Below are positions 36,279 to 45,093 of a DNA stretch of 64,000 bases, piece by piece; within the stretch, counting starts at the first letter, position 1, and every line of letters starts with the position of its first letter. The stretch comes from Betaproteobacteria bacterium (GTDB taxonomy: Bacteria; Pseudomonadota; Gammaproteobacteria; Burkholderiales; Rhodocyclaceae). The notes beneath the pieces were generated by a model. It made no database searches. It had not been told where the DNA came from and saw nothing but the letters and a program-made list of their open reading frames with translations. The stretch covers positions 224,418 to 288,417 of the forward strand of contig JAPTVL010000268.1 of the NCBI GenBank assembly GCA_028065725.1. Reading direction: 5' to 3'. The position numbers and the translations under genes were made by a program.

Positions 36279-37672
36279 AGCTGGCGGACTTGCGCGGCTC
36301 GCTGCGCCTGCGCCTGCTGGCCGGCACGCTGTTCTGGATCGCGGCGTCGATCCTGGTGGCCGGCTGGGGTCTGGGCAGCCTGTTCCGCCAGCATGTCGCA
36401 AGCCAGTTTCACGCCGAGCTGACGACGCACCTCGACCAGCTGACCGCGCAACTGGCGCTCGATCCGCAGGGTCGCCTCGGCCTCGCGCTGCCGCTCAGCG
36501 ATCCGCGCCTGAGCCGGCCTTACTCGGGCTATTACTGGCAGATCGATGTCCTCGGCGATAGCGGCGGCAAGCCGGCCGCCGCCGGCCAGCTGCGTTCGCG
36601 CTCGCTTTGGGATCATGTGCTGGCGGTGCCGCCCGATACGCTGGCCGATGGCGAGATTCACCAGCATCGCGTGCCGGGCCCGGAAGGCAGGATGCTCGGC
36701 ATGGTCGAACGCAGCGTGCGCATCGATGACGCAGCCGACGGCAAGCCCCGACGCCTGCGCCTGATCGCGGCGGCTGACGAGCGCTTCATGGCGGAACCCG
36801 TGGCGCGTTTTGGCAACACCCTGTGGCTGGCGCTTGGCGCGCTCGGCAGCGGTCTGGTGATTGCCGCGCTGGTGCAGGTCTTCGTCGGTCTGGCGCCGCT
36901 GCGCAGCTTGCGCGCCGCACTCGGCAAGGTACGCAGCGGCGACACGCAAAGGCTCGAAGGCGCGTTCCCGCGCGAAATCGAGCCGCTGATCGAGGAGTTC
37001 AATACCGTGCTGGCGCAGAACGCCGCCGTGGTCGAACGCGCCCGCACCCACGCCGGCAACCTGGCTCATGCGCTGAAGACGCCGCTCAGCGTGCTGGCCA
37101 ATGCCGCCAATGCTGGCGATGCCGCGCACCCGGAGCTGGCGCGCCTGGTGGCCGAGCAGGTCGCCATCGCGCAGCGGCAGGTCGACTACCACCTCGCCCG
37201 CGCCCAGGCGGCCGCCACCGGCCGCATGCCCGGCGCCAGAACCCCGCTGCAGCCTGTGGTCGAGGGATTGGCGCGTGCCATGCGGCGGATTCATGCGCAG
37301 CGGGAAATCCAGATCGTCATCCGGCCATTTCCCGAGTCGCTGTGTTTCCGCGGCGAAGCGCAGGACCTGCAGGAAATGCTCGGCAACCTGCTCGACAATG
37401 CCTGCAAGTGGGCCAGGCGCAAGGTCGAAGTCGACGCCCGCAGCGAGGGTACGCAGCTGGTCGTAACCATCGACGACGACGGCAGCGGGCTCGCCGCCGA
37501 GCGGCGCGATGCCGTGATGCAGCGGGGGGTTCGTGCCGACCAGCGGGTGCCGGGATCCGGGCTCGGCCTGGCCATCGTCGATGACCTGGCCCGGCTCTAT
37601 GGCGGGCAGGTGCAACTGGGCGATTCGCCTGCCGGCGGCTTGCGCGCCGAGCTGACATTGCCTGGCAGCTGA
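36275..37672 (+). CDS. sensor histidine kinase
   Basis: 465 residues: transmembrane helix 1 (LLAGTLFWIAASILVAGWGL), a periplasmic sensor of about 130 residues, helix 2 (LALGALGSGLVIAALVQVFV), a HAMP-like linker, an H-box with HALKTPLSV, an N-box DNACKWA, and G-box motifs DDDGSGL and GSGLGLAI. It pairs with the regulator it overlaps. The periplasmic part has no recognised ligand domain, but the PepSY protein and cytochromes suggest a redox or metal signal. Confidence 0.92.
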   Translation: MKLADLRGSLRLRLLAGTLFWIAASILVAGWGLGSLFRQHVASQFHAELTTHLDQLTAQLALDPQGRLGLALPLSDPRLSRPYSGYYWQIDVLGDSGGKPAAAGQLRSRSLWDHVLAVPPDTLADGEIHQHRVPGPEGRMLGMVERSVRIDDAADGKPRRLRLIAAADERFMAEPVARFGNTLWLALGALGSGLVIAALVQVFVGLAPLRSLRAALGKVRSGDTQRLEGAFPREIEPLIEEFNTVLAQNAAVVERARTHAGNLAHALKTPLSVLANAANAGDAAHPELARLVAEQVAIAQRQVDYHLARAQAAATGRMPGARTPLQPVVEGLARAMRRIHAQREIQIVIRPFPESLCFRGEAQDLQEMLGNLLDNACKWARRKVEVDARSEGTQLVVTIDDDGSGLAAERRDAVMQRGVRADQRVPGSGLGLAIVDDLARLYGGQVQLGDSPAGGLRAELTLPGS

Positions 37673-37786
37673 CAGGCAGTCCGCAGCGGACGCACAATTC
37701 GATTGGCCCGGCACAGTGGCCGCCGATATCGTATTCTCGGCACTGTCGAATGTTTGCGCCCTGGCGCACTGAACCGGAGCCGAATC

Positions 37787-38227
37787 GTGAATCGCCTTGT
37801 CGTCCTGATCCATCTGCTGGCCGTAATCGTCTGGGTGGGTGGCATGTTCTTCGCCCATGTCTGTCTGCGGCCGGTGGCCGCCGCCCAGTTGCCGCCGCCG
37901 CAACGCCTGCCGCTGCTGGCCGCCGTCCTCGGGCGTTTCTTCGTTGCGGTCGGCGTCGCGCTGCTGCTGTTGTGGGGCAGCGGCCTGGTCCGCTTCGCCC
38001 AGGCCGGCGCCGCGATTCCGGCGCACTGGCATGTCATGCTCGGCCTCGGCAGCGTGATGACGGTCATCTTTGCGGTGGTCGTGCTGCGCTTTTATCGTCG
38101 CCTGCGTGCGGCAGTGGCGGCACAGGACTGGCCGCAGGCCGGCAAGGCGATGAACTCGATACGCCTGCTGGTCCTGACCAACCTGATCCTCGGCTTCCTC
38201 ACGGTCGCCGTCGCCATGCTCGGTTGA
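37787..38227 (+). CDS. CopD-like four-helix membrane protein
   Basis: 146 residues with four transmembrane helices and conserved-looking histidines in helix 1 (LIHLLAVIVWVGGMFFAHV) and before helix 3 (HWHVMLGLGSVMT). It resembles the CopD family, proposed to handle copper or heme. GTG 37787 is chosen because GGAG lies 7 bases upstream; the reading frame before it is not protein-like. It is on the same strand as the kinase, 114 bp downstream. Confidence 0.72.
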   Translation: MNRLVVLIHLLAVIVWVGGMFFAHVCLRPVAAAQLPPPQRLPLLAAVLGRFFVAVGVALLLLWGSGLVRFAQAGAAIPAHWHVMLGLGSVMTVIFAVVVLRFYRRLRAAVAAQDWPQAGKAMNSIRLLVLTNLILGFLTVAVAMLG

Positions 38228-38247
38228 CGCGGTGCTGCGGCCGCGGT

Positions 38248-38271
38248 CGCCGTGCCGCCAGCGCCGACTTT
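38248..38271 (-). repeat. 24-bp dispersed motif, copy 3
   Basis: A minus-strand match to AGTCGGCGCTGGCGNCACGG, in the convergent gap between the CopD-like and truC genes. Confidence 0.6.
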
Positions 38272-38280
38272 TGCCGGCGC

Positions 38281-39015
38281 TCAGGCCTTCCGGCCGGGAT
38301 CGCTCCAGCCCAGCGCACGGATGACAGTTGAAAAATCCTCGCCCGGCGCCGCGGCAATCGACAGCGCGCGCCCGTCCTGCGGATGCCGCAAGCCCAGCGC
38401 GGTGCAGGCCAGCAACAGACGGCTGCAACCGAAGCGCTGCTGAAAGTAGCGGTTGTGCACGCCCTTGCCCCAGGTGGCATCGCCGATGATGGGGTGGCTG
38501 ATGTGCTTGAGGTGGCGGCGCAACTGGTGCTGGCGGCCGGACTTCGGCGAGAGTTCGAGCAGCGCGTAACGCGACGTCGGATAGCGGTCGACGGCATCGG
38601 GCAATTCGACCGTTGCCAGCCGGCGGTATTCGGTGACCGCCGGCAACGCCTTGCCGGGGCTGTCGGCGCCCAGCTTGCGGCCGTAGTCGTCGAACTGGCG
38701 CGACAGCGGATGGTCGATCACTCCGGCTGCGGGCGGCCAGCCGCGCACGATGGCGAGATAGCGCTTGGCGACTTCGTCGCGCTGGAACTGCGCGCCGACA
38801 GCGCGCGCGCTGTCGGCATCGAGGGCGAACAGCAGCACGCCCGAGGTGCCCTTGTCGAGCCGGTGCAGCGGATGTACGCGTTGCCCGATCTGGTCGCGCA
38901 GCAATTGCACGGCGAAGCGCGTTTCGTGGCGGTCGATGTTGCTGCGATGGACCAGCAGGCCGGCAGGCTTGTCGATGGCGACCAGAAATTCGTCGCGGTA
39001 GAGGACGTGCAACAT
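38281..39015 (-). CDS. truC: tRNA pseudouridine(65) synthase
   Basis: 244 residues of the RluA superfamily, closest in pattern to E. coli TruC: LVAIDKPAGLLVHRS, the catalytic HRLDKGTSGVLL (Asp near residue 55), KRYLAIVRGW, RYALLELSPKSGRQHQLRRHL and HPIIGD. TruC modifies U65 in tRNA-Ile and tRNA-Asp. It is a stand-alone housekeeping gene separated by 12 bp from the DUF2461 gene. Confidence 0.88.
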   Translation of the reverse strand: MLHVLYRDEFLVAIDKPAGLLVHRSNIDRHETRFAVQLLRDQIGQRVHPLHRLDKGTSGVLLFALDADSARAVGAQFQRDEVAKRYLAIVRGWPPAAGVIDHPLSRQFDDYGRKLGADSPGKALPAVTEYRRLATVELPDAVDRYPTSRYALLELSPKSGRQHQLRRHLKHISHPIIGDATWGKGVHNRYFQQRFGCSRLLLACTALGLRHPQDGRALSIAAAPGEDFSTVIRALGWSDPGRKA

Positions 39016-39027
39016 GCCGCGCGGCGG

Positions 39028-39702
39028 CTAGTACTGGACGCCCTGCGCCTCGCAGAGGAACTTCATCAGCGGCGCCGCGGCGGCGAAGCGCTCGCCGGCG
39101 AGCTTGACCAGGCCGGGGCCGGTGGCCTCGGCGAAGGACAGCGCGGCGAGGCCGATGAAGTCCTTGCGTTTCAAGTCTTCGATCGCCGGATGGTCGGCGG
39201 CATAGCCGCGCGGCGGCCGCGTCAGGCTGTCGCCGGCCAGCGTCCAGTGTGCGGTGAATTTCCTGTCGTCGCGCGCGGCGAGCCAGTGTTTCGGCTGCGC
39301 TGCGATCAGGTCGCGGATGTGCCCCAGCGCCTCGGCCTCGGGATGCCAGCAGCCGGCGCCGAAGAAGCATTCGTCGCTCGCGATGTGCAGGTAGAAGCCC
39401 GGCGCATGCACGTCCTTGCCCAGTTCGTGGCGCAACTGGATGCCGATGTTGGTCTTGTAGGGGCTCTTGTCGTGTGCGAAGCGCGTGTCGCGGAACACGC
39501 GCATCAGCGAGCCGCCCATCTTGCGCGGCTCGGCGCGAAAGTGCGGGGCGAACTTCGCCAGCGGTTCTGCCATCGCGGCGATGAATTCCAAAGCCGGCTC
39601 GCGCACCAGGGCTTCGTAGCGCGGCTTGTTCTCCTCGAACCAGGTGCGGTCGTTGTTGGCGGTGAGTTCGTTGAGGAAGCCGAGCGTGGCTTTGCTGAAC
39701 AT
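39028..39702 (-). CDS. DUF2461 (TIGR02453) family protein
   Basis: 224 residues, with the length and motifs of the family: FLNELTANNDRTWFEENKPRYE at the start, RVFRDTRFAHDKSPYKTNIG in the middle and GFYLHI after it. The biochemical function is not known. It sits between truC and a hydrolase gene, all on the minus strand. Confidence 0.85.
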   Translation of the reverse strand: MFSKATLGFLNELTANNDRTWFEENKPRYEALVREPALEFIAAMAEPLAKFAPHFRAEPRKMGGSLMRVFRDTRFAHDKSPYKTNIGIQLRHELGKDVHAPGFYLHIASDECFFGAGCWHPEAEALGHIRDLIAAQPKHWLAARDDRKFTAHWTLAGDSLTRPPRGYAADHPAIEDLKRKDFIGLAALSFAEATGPGLVKLAGERFAAAAPLMKFLCEAQGVQY

Positions 39703-39730
39703 GGCTATGCTCCCCGGTACGGCGATCCGT

Positions 39731-40549
39731 TCAGGCCGCGGCGGTTTTCAGCTCGAGGCGACGGTCCAGCCAATTCTCGATTTTGGCTGCCGCGATGGGC
39801 CACTGCGGCTCCATCATGATCATGTGCCCGGCGCGCGGGATGACGCAGGTTTCCGCGTTCCAGCCCGAAGCCGTGAAATGCAGCAGGCTGGCGGGGAACA
39901 CCTGGTCGAGCTCGCCGCCGATGACCAGCGCCGGAATTTTTGGCCGGCGTACCGGCGGACGCCAGGCCAGGGCCATCATTTCGGTAATCGCGGTGGTCGA
40001 CTCGTCCTGCACCAGCGGCTTGAAGGCGGTGAATTGTTCAGGCGTCACATCGGGCGAAAAATACACTTCGCGCATGACCCGGATGGTGTTCGCGGTGTAT
40101 TTGCCGCGCACCGCGTAGGCGGCTTCGCGCAGGAAGTCCGGATGCTTGCGGGTCAGCTGGATGCTGCAGGCCGACAGGCCGGTGGTCGGTACCGGCGCCA
40201 TCATGATCACGGCCGCCGCCTTGCCCTTTTCCAGATAGCGCTGCACCACCGCGGCGCCCATCGAATGTCCGATCAGCACCGGCGGCGTGGGCATGGCTGC
40301 AACCACCTGGGCGACGTCGGCGGCATAGTGGTCGAGGTCATAGCTATGCAGATCCTCGCGGCCCTCGCTGGCGCCGTGGCCGGATAGATCGATGGCGTGG
40401 CAGTGGTAGCCCAGTTCATTGAAATGGCGCATGAAGTTCACGTCCCAGCAGCCGCCGTGGATATAGCCGCCATGCACGAAAACCAGCGGCGGGTGGCCGT
40501 TGTGCTGTTTGGCGGGGCGATGCAGGGTATGCAGTTTGCGATGTTTCAA
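39731..40549 (-). CDS. alpha/beta hydrolase
   Basis: 272 residues with the canonical fold: oxyanion region FVHGGYIHGGCWD, nucleophile serine in GHSMGAA (about residue 95), an acid in the strand around IGGELDQVFP, and the histidine in PRAGHMIMMEPQW. The substrate is unknown. It is the last gene of the run that starts with the acyl-CoA dehydrogenase pair at 46248 and may remove CoA or an ester group in that pathway. Confidence 0.82.
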   Translation of the reverse strand: MKHRKLHTLHRPAKQHNGHPPLVFVHGGYIHGGCWDVNFMRHFNELGYHCHAIDLSGHGASEGREDLHSYDLDHYAADVAQVVAAMPTPPVLIGHSMGAAVVQRYLEKGKAAAVIMMAPVPTTGLSACSIQLTRKHPDFLREAAYAVRGKYTANTIRVMREVYFSPDVTPEQFTAFKPLVQDESTTAITEMMALAWRPPVRRPKIPALVIGGELDQVFPASLLHFTASGWNAETCVIPRAGHMIMMEPQWPIAAAKIENWLDRRLELKTAAA

Positions 40550-40578
40550 GGGGGCTCTTTCGTGGTGAATGATTCAGG

Positions 40579-41694
40579 TCAGAACAGTATCACGCCTCTC
40601 GCGTTGCGTCCCTCGGCGAGGTCGGCAAAAGCCTGCGGAGCTTCGTCGATGCCGTAGGTGCGCGTGATGAGCTGGTCGAGCTTGAGCCGGCCGTTGCGGT
40701 AGAGGCCGATCAGGCGCGGGAAGTCCTGCTGCGGGCGGGCCGAGCCGAAGTAGCTGCCCTTCAGCGTCTTCTCTTCGAAGGTCAGGGTCGCGGTGCGGAT
40801 CGTCGTCGTGTCCTTGGGGCCGGCGACGCCCACCACCACCGCGGTACCGCCCTTGCGCAGGCAGCCGTAGGCCTGTGCCGCGACCTCGCCGTAGCCGACG
40901 CATTCGAAGGCGTAGTCGGCGCCGCCCTCGGTCAGCTTCTTCAGCGCCTTGACCACGTTCTCTTCGTGCTTCGGATTCAGCGTGTGCGTGGCGCCGAAAG
41001 CCCTGGCCATGTCCAGCTTGGCATCCGAGGTGTCCACCGCGACGATGATGCGCGCGCCGGCGATGACGCAGCCCTGGATCGCATTGAGGCCGACGCCGCC
41101 GCAGCCGAATACCGCCGTCGCCGAGCCCGGTTCGACCTTGGCCGTGTTGACCGCCGCACCGACCCCGGTCATCACGCCGCAGCCGATCAGCGCGGCCTTG
41201 TCGAGCGGCATGGCGGCATCGATCTTTACCACATTGTCGACGTGCAGCGTGGCGTACTCGGCCATCACGCCGCAGCCGGAGAAGATATTGAGCGGCTGGC
41301 CGGCGGCATCCCTGAAGCGCGTCGTGCCGTCGGGCAGCGTGAAGCCGGCCTTGGCCGCCTGGTCGCAAAGCTGCGGGCGGCCGGTCTGGCAGTAGCGGCA
41401 TTTGCCGCACATGCTGACGAAGGAGCTGACCACATGGTCGCCTATGGCAAACCCGGCGAAGCCGCCGACGCCTTCGCCGAGCGCGACGATGCTGCCGGCG
41501 CCTTCGTGGCCCAGCACCAGCGGCGGCGGCAGCGGCAGCGTGCCGTTGGTGGCGGACAGGTCGCTGTGGCAGACGCCGCAGGCGGCGAGCTTGATCATGA
41601 CTTCGCCGCGCTGCGGCGCATCGACGCTAACGGTTTCGACGACGACGGGTTTGCCGACTTCGCGGCAAATGACGGCACGGGCTTGCTGGGTCAT
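40579..41694 (-). CDS. zinc-dependent alcohol dehydrogenase (MDR family)
   Basis: 371 residues. Catalytic zinc ligands are in CGVCHSD and GHEGAG, the structural zinc site is CGKCRYCQTGRPQLC, and the NAD site is GCGGVGLNAIQG. It resembles class III/NDMA-type alcohol dehydrogenases, which oxidise primary alcohols or hydroxyacyl compounds. ATG 41694 has AAGGAA upstream. It follows the thioesterase gene on the same strand and fits a pathway oxidising an alcohol before CoA activation. Confidence 0.9.
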   Translation of the reverse strand: MTQQARAVICREVGKPVVVETVSVDAPQRGEVMIKLAACGVCHSDLSATNGTLPLPPPLVLGHEGAGSIVALGEGVGGFAGFAIGDHVVSSFVSMCGKCRYCQTGRPQLCDQAAKAGFTLPDGTTRFRDAAGQPLNIFSGCGVMAEYATLHVDNVVKIDAAMPLDKAALIGCGVMTGVGAAVNTAKVEPGSATAVFGCGGVGLNAIQGCVIAGARIIVAVDTSDAKLDMARAFGATHTLNPKHEENVVKALKKLTEGGADYAFECVGYGEVAAQAYGCLRKGGTAVVVGVAGPKDTTTIRTATLTFEEKTLKGSYFGSARPQQDFPRLIGLYRNGRLKLDQLITRTYGIDEAPQAFADLAEGRNARGVILF

Positions 41695-41731
41695 GATAGT
41701 TTCCTTGAGGACGGTGGAAAAGTGGAGGGAG

Positions 41732-42532
41732 TCATTCCTTGTACCAGACCAGTTGCTGCGTCGTGGCGAGCAAGGTGCCGTCCGTGCTCCAGACGTGGCC
41801 GTGGTGGTCGAAGTGGCCGTCGCTGAAGGCTTGGGCCTGGGCCGCGGCGAGCAGCGGTGCGGCGCCCTGGCGGGCCAGCGCTTCCTCGCCGGCATGGAAA
41901 TAGATGTTGATCGAGACCGTGCCGATCGGCACGAAGTCCGGCCGGCGCAGGAAGATGCGCGGCAGGAAGCTGTCGCACAGCGCCGTCAGCGAGGCGAAGT
42001 CGAGCGGCCGCGACGGATTGTCGGCGACCCAGACCTGGGAGAGGCTGTCCTCGTTCGCGGCGAAGGGCTTGCCGCGCACGATGCGGAATTCATAGCGCTG
42101 CAGGAAACCGGTGGCCTTGCGCGGCGGCGCGATTTCGCACTGTTCGGCCGGCGGCACTTGCGGCGCTGTGGCTTCGACCAGGCTCCAGGTGTCGCGGCGC
42201 AGGGCGCAGATGGCGATGGCCTGGGCCAGCACGCGGCCGGCCTGCGACAGGCGGATCGCCCAGTGCTGGCTGTTGCGGTTGGCGCGCACCAGTTCGGTGT
42301 CGATGGCGAACTCGCCGGCGGCGATCGGCGCCAGAAAATTCAGCGTGAAGGCCAGCGGCGTGCCGCGCCGCTCGGGATGGTCGAGCATGGCCTGGATCAT
42401 GGCGCCGGCGGTGACGCCGCCATAGGGGCTGACCATGTTCCAGTAGTCCTCGCTGGTGCGGCCCAGCCAGCGGTCGGGCGGCTCGCGCGTCAGCGCGATG
42501 GCGGTGTCGAAGGGGTGCGAACTCATGTTCAT
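41732..42532 (-). CDS. acyl-CoA thioesterase-like protein (double hotdog)
   Basis: 266 residues in the TesB-like thioesterase family: N-terminal hotdog (NMVSPYGGVTAGAMIQAML, FTLNFLAPIAAGEF) and C-terminal hotdog (SVSINIYFHAG-like strand at FVPIGTVSINIYFHAG). It would hydrolyse acyl-CoA esters. It overlaps the ligase gene downstream end by a few bases, so ligase and thioesterase are made together. Confidence 0.75.
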   Translation of the reverse strand: MNMSSHPFDTAIALTREPPDRWLGRTSEDYWNMVSPYGGVTAGAMIQAMLDHPERRGTPLAFTLNFLAPIAAGEFAIDTELVRANRNSQHWAIRLSQAGRVLAQAIAICALRRDTWSLVEATAPQVPPAEQCEIAPPRKATGFLQRYEFRIVRGKPFAANEDSLSQVWVADNPSRPLDFASLTALCDSFLPRIFLRRPDFVPIGTVSINIYFHAGEEALARQGAAPLLAAAQAQAFSDGHFDHHGHVWSTDGTLLATTQQLVWYKE

Positions 42533-44010
42533 ATTTTGCGCGAACGGCCGCTCCAGTAGGCATCGCGGATCTTGCGCTTCTGCACCTTGCCGTTGTCGTC
42601 GCGCGGCAGGGCGGCGACGATGTCGATGCGGCGCGGCACCTTGTAGCCGGCGATGCGTTCGCCCAATGCCTTGCGGATGGCCTCGGCGTCGAGCGTCGCG
42701 CCGGCTTCGGCGATCACCTGCGCCGCCAGCGACTCGCCGTATTCCTCGTCGGGCATGCCGATCACGGCGCAGTCGATGATGCCGGGCAGGGTGATCAGCA
42801 CGTGTTCGATCTCGGCCGGGTAGATGTTCACGCCACCCGAGATCACCATGTCCGCGGCGCGGTCGCAGACGTAGAGAAAGCCGTCGGAGTCGAGATAGCC
42901 CATGTCGCCGACGCTGACCAGTCCGTCGCGCTCGACGGCGCGGCGCGCGGCCTCGTTGCCGTGATAGGTGAAATCGGAATAGGCCGGCTGGCGGGCATAG
43001 ATGGTGCCGATCTCGCCGGCGGGCAGGAGCTTGCCGTTGTCGTCGAAAATGCGGATTTCCGCGCGGCCGACGGCCTTGCCGGCGCTGCCGGGCTTGCGCG
43101 CCGCGTCCTGCGGCCGCATCACCGTGATGTAGCCGGTTTCGCTCGATGCGTAGGCTTCGTAGACCACCGGGCCGAGCCAGACGATCATGGCCTGCTTCAC
43201 GTCCGGCGCGCAGGGCGAGCCGGTCGAGGCGACGAATTTTAGCGAGGAAAGATCGTAGCGCGAGCGGACTTCCGCCGGCAGGCGCAACAGGCGCACGTAC
43301 ATCACCGGCACCAGGTAGACGGTATCGATGCGGTGGCGTTCGATCAGCGCCAGCGTGGCCTCGGCATCGAATTTTTCTTCGAGCACCAGCAGTGAGCCCA
43401 GCAGCAGCGAATACTGCGCGAAGGAACTCGGGGCGCTGTGATACAGCGGTGCCGAGAGCAGTGTGCGCACGCCGGGATAGATGCCGAGGGCATCGTTCAT
43501 GACCTGCGCGGCCAGCGCCTGCTGCTCGGGTGTCGGTGGCCGGCGCCGCACCCCCTTGGGCCGACCGGTGGTGCCCGAGGTGTAGGCCATGTGGCCGCGC
43601 GGAGTGCGCGGCGGCCCGGCATAGGGCGCCTGCGCGGCGAGCCAGGACTCGAACTCGTCGGCCTTGCCGGCGCTGGCGCCGACCACGATCACGCTGACGC
43701 CTGCGGGAATTGCCGCGGCGATTTCGGCCAGCAGATCGGGCTGGATGAACAGTACTTTCGCGCCGCAGTCATTGAGGATGAAGCCGGCTTCGTCGCGCTT
43801 GAAATGCCAGTTGATCTGGCAGTAATAGGCGCCGGCGATGCGGCAGCCCTGGATAATGTCGACGTAGGCCGGGTCGTTCCTCAGCATTACGGCGACGACG
43901 TCGCCGTCGTCCACACCGAGTCGTGCCAGTCCTCCGGCCAGGCGCGTGGCGCGGGCGTCGATCTCGGCGCCGGAGCGTTCGAGTTCGCCGAAAACCAGTG
44001 CCGCCGTCAT
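42529..44010 (-). CDS. AMP-forming acyl-CoA synthetase
   Basis: 493 residues, ANL superfamily: YTSGTTGRPKGV (A3), EAYASSETG (A5), SVGDMGYLDSDGFLYVCDR (A7), ADMVISGGVNIYPAEIE (A8) and the catalytic lysine in LPRDDNGKVQKRKI. ATG 44010 overlaps the stop of the preceding dehydrogenase gene. Placed between a dehydrogenase pair and a thioesterase, it probably activates a medium or branched carboxylic acid, perhaps a steroid or terpenoid side chain; that is inference. Confidence 0.88.
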   Translation of the reverse strand: MTAALVFGELERSGAEIDARATRLAGGLARLGVDDGDVVAVMLRNDPAYVDIIQGCRIAGAYYCQINWHFKRDEAGFILNDCGAKVLFIQPDLLAEIAAAIPAGVSVIVVGASAGKADEFESWLAAQAPYAGPPRTPRGHMAYTSGTTGRPKGVRRRPPTPEQQALAAQVMNDALGIYPGVRTLLSAPLYHSAPSSFAQYSLLLGSLLVLEEKFDAEATLALIERHRIDTVYLVPVMYVRLLRLPAEVRSRYDLSSLKFVASTGSPCAPDVKQAMIVWLGPVVYEAYASSETGYITVMRPQDAARKPGSAGKAVGRAEIRIFDDNGKLLPAGEIGTIYARQPAYSDFTYHGNEAARRAVERDGLVSVGDMGYLDSDGFLYVCDRAADMVISGGVNIYPAEIEHVLITLPGIIDCAVIGMPDEEYGESLAAQVIAEAGATLDAEAIRKALGERIAGYKVPRRIDIVAALPRDDNGKVQKRKIRDAYWSGRSRKI

Positions 44011-45092
44011 GCGGCGCGGGCCAGCCTGGCAAAGCGTTGCAGATGGAAATCGGTGTCGCCGAAGCTCATCTCGATTGCGGTCAGACGCTTGAACCAGTGG
44101 CTGAGGATCAGCTCGTCGGTCATTCCCATGCCGCCATGCAGCTGCACGGCATTCTGCGCGATGAAGCGGCAGGCCTGGCCGATAGTCACCTTGGCGGCCG
44201 AGAGCGTGCGCTGGCGTGCGATGGTGTCTTGGTCGGTGCAATGCATGGCGGCAAGATAACTCATCGAACGCGCCTGTTCCAGATGCAGCAGCATGTCGGC
44301 CATGCGGTGCTGCAGCGCCTGGAAGCGGCCGATCGGCTGGCCGAACTGCTGGCGGGTCTTGAGGTAGTCAGTGGTCGCGGCGATGGTTGCGTCCATGATG
44401 CCGACCGCCTCTGCGCAGAGGGCGGCAAGTCCGATGTCGAGCGCAGCGTTTATCGCATCCGCCGTGTCGCCAGCGCCGACTCTTTGTGCGGGAGTGTTGT
44501 CAAAAACGAAGTCCGCGGTGCGCTGGCCGTCCAGCGTCGGGTAGTCGCGCAGGCTGACGCCGTCGGCTCCCGGCGTAACGGCGAAGAGTTCCGTCTTGCC
44601 CTGCGCCGTGAGCGCCGACACCAGCAGCAGATCGGCGCAGCCGCCGTGCGCGACCACCGCTTTGCGACCGGAAAGCATGCCGTCGAGTTCGGTGACCGAC
44701 TCGCTGCGCGCGTCGGCGTGGGCCAGCACGACGATGGCTTCGCCGGTGGCGATGTTCGGCAGCCACTCTTCCTGAAAGTCGGCGCTGGCGGCACGGCGAA
44801 TCAGCGCCGGGGCGATCACCGCGCCGGCCAGATAGGGCTCCAGCAGCAGTCCGGCACCGAAAGCGCCCATCACGAGGCCGGTTTCCTGCGGACCGTAGCC
44901 GAGGCCGCCGTAATCCTCGTCGATGTTGAGCGCCAGCACGCCGAGGTCGGCCAGCGCCTGCCAGACCTCGCGGCTCCAGCCGGGGGCGGCGTCGCGTATG
45001 GCGCGGCGCCTCTCGAACGTGTAGTCCCGGGCGACGAAGCGCTGCACCGTGTCCTGCAGCGCGCGCTGGTCTTCGTTGAAGTCGAAATTCAT
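44007..45092 (-). CDS. acyl-CoA dehydrogenase, pair 1, smaller subunit
   Basis: 361 residues. The C-terminus (HWFKRLTAIEMSFGDTDFHLQRFARL) is that of the partner subunit in heterotetrameric acyl-CoA dehydrogenases such as the ChsE/FadE pairs of steroid degraders; it lacks the EGT glutamate. Middle features are ALCAEAVGIMDATIAATTDYLKTRQQFGQPI and QLHGGMGMTDELI. Two copies of the 24-bp dispersed motif lie inside it, coding VGAGDTA and RAASADF. It is encoded 1 bp after its partner subunit gene. Confidence 0.88.
   Translation of the reverse strand: MNFDFNEDQRALQDTVQRFVARDYTFERRRAIRDAAPGWSREVWQALADLGVLALNIDEDYGGLGYGPQETGLVMGAFGAGLLLEPYLAGAVIAPALIRRAASADFQEEWLPNIATGEAIVVLAHADARSESVTELDGMLSGRKAVVAHGGCADLLLVSALTAQGKTELFAVTPGADGVSLRDYPTLDGQRTADFVFDNTPAQRVGAGDTADAINAALDIGLAALCAEAVGIMDATIAATTDYLKTRQQFGQPIGRFQALQHRMADMLLHLEQARSMSYLAAMHCTDQDTIARQRTLSAAKVTIGQACRFIAQNAVQLHGGMGMTDELILSHWFKRLTAIEMSFGDTDFHLQRFARLARAA
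44460..44483 (-). repeat. 24-bp dispersed motif, copy 4 (in coding sequence)
   Basis: On the minus strand it is identical or nearly so to AGTCGGCGCTGGCGNCACGG and encodes RVGAGDTA in the dehydrogenase gene. Confidence 0.65.
44775..44798 (+). repeat. 24-bp dispersed motif, copy 5 (in coding sequence)
   Basis: A plus-strand match to AGTCGGCGCTGGCGNCACGG inside the same minus-strand gene as copy 4 but in the opposite orientation, so it encodes a different peptide, RAASADF. Confidence 0.65.
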
Positions 45093-45093
45093 G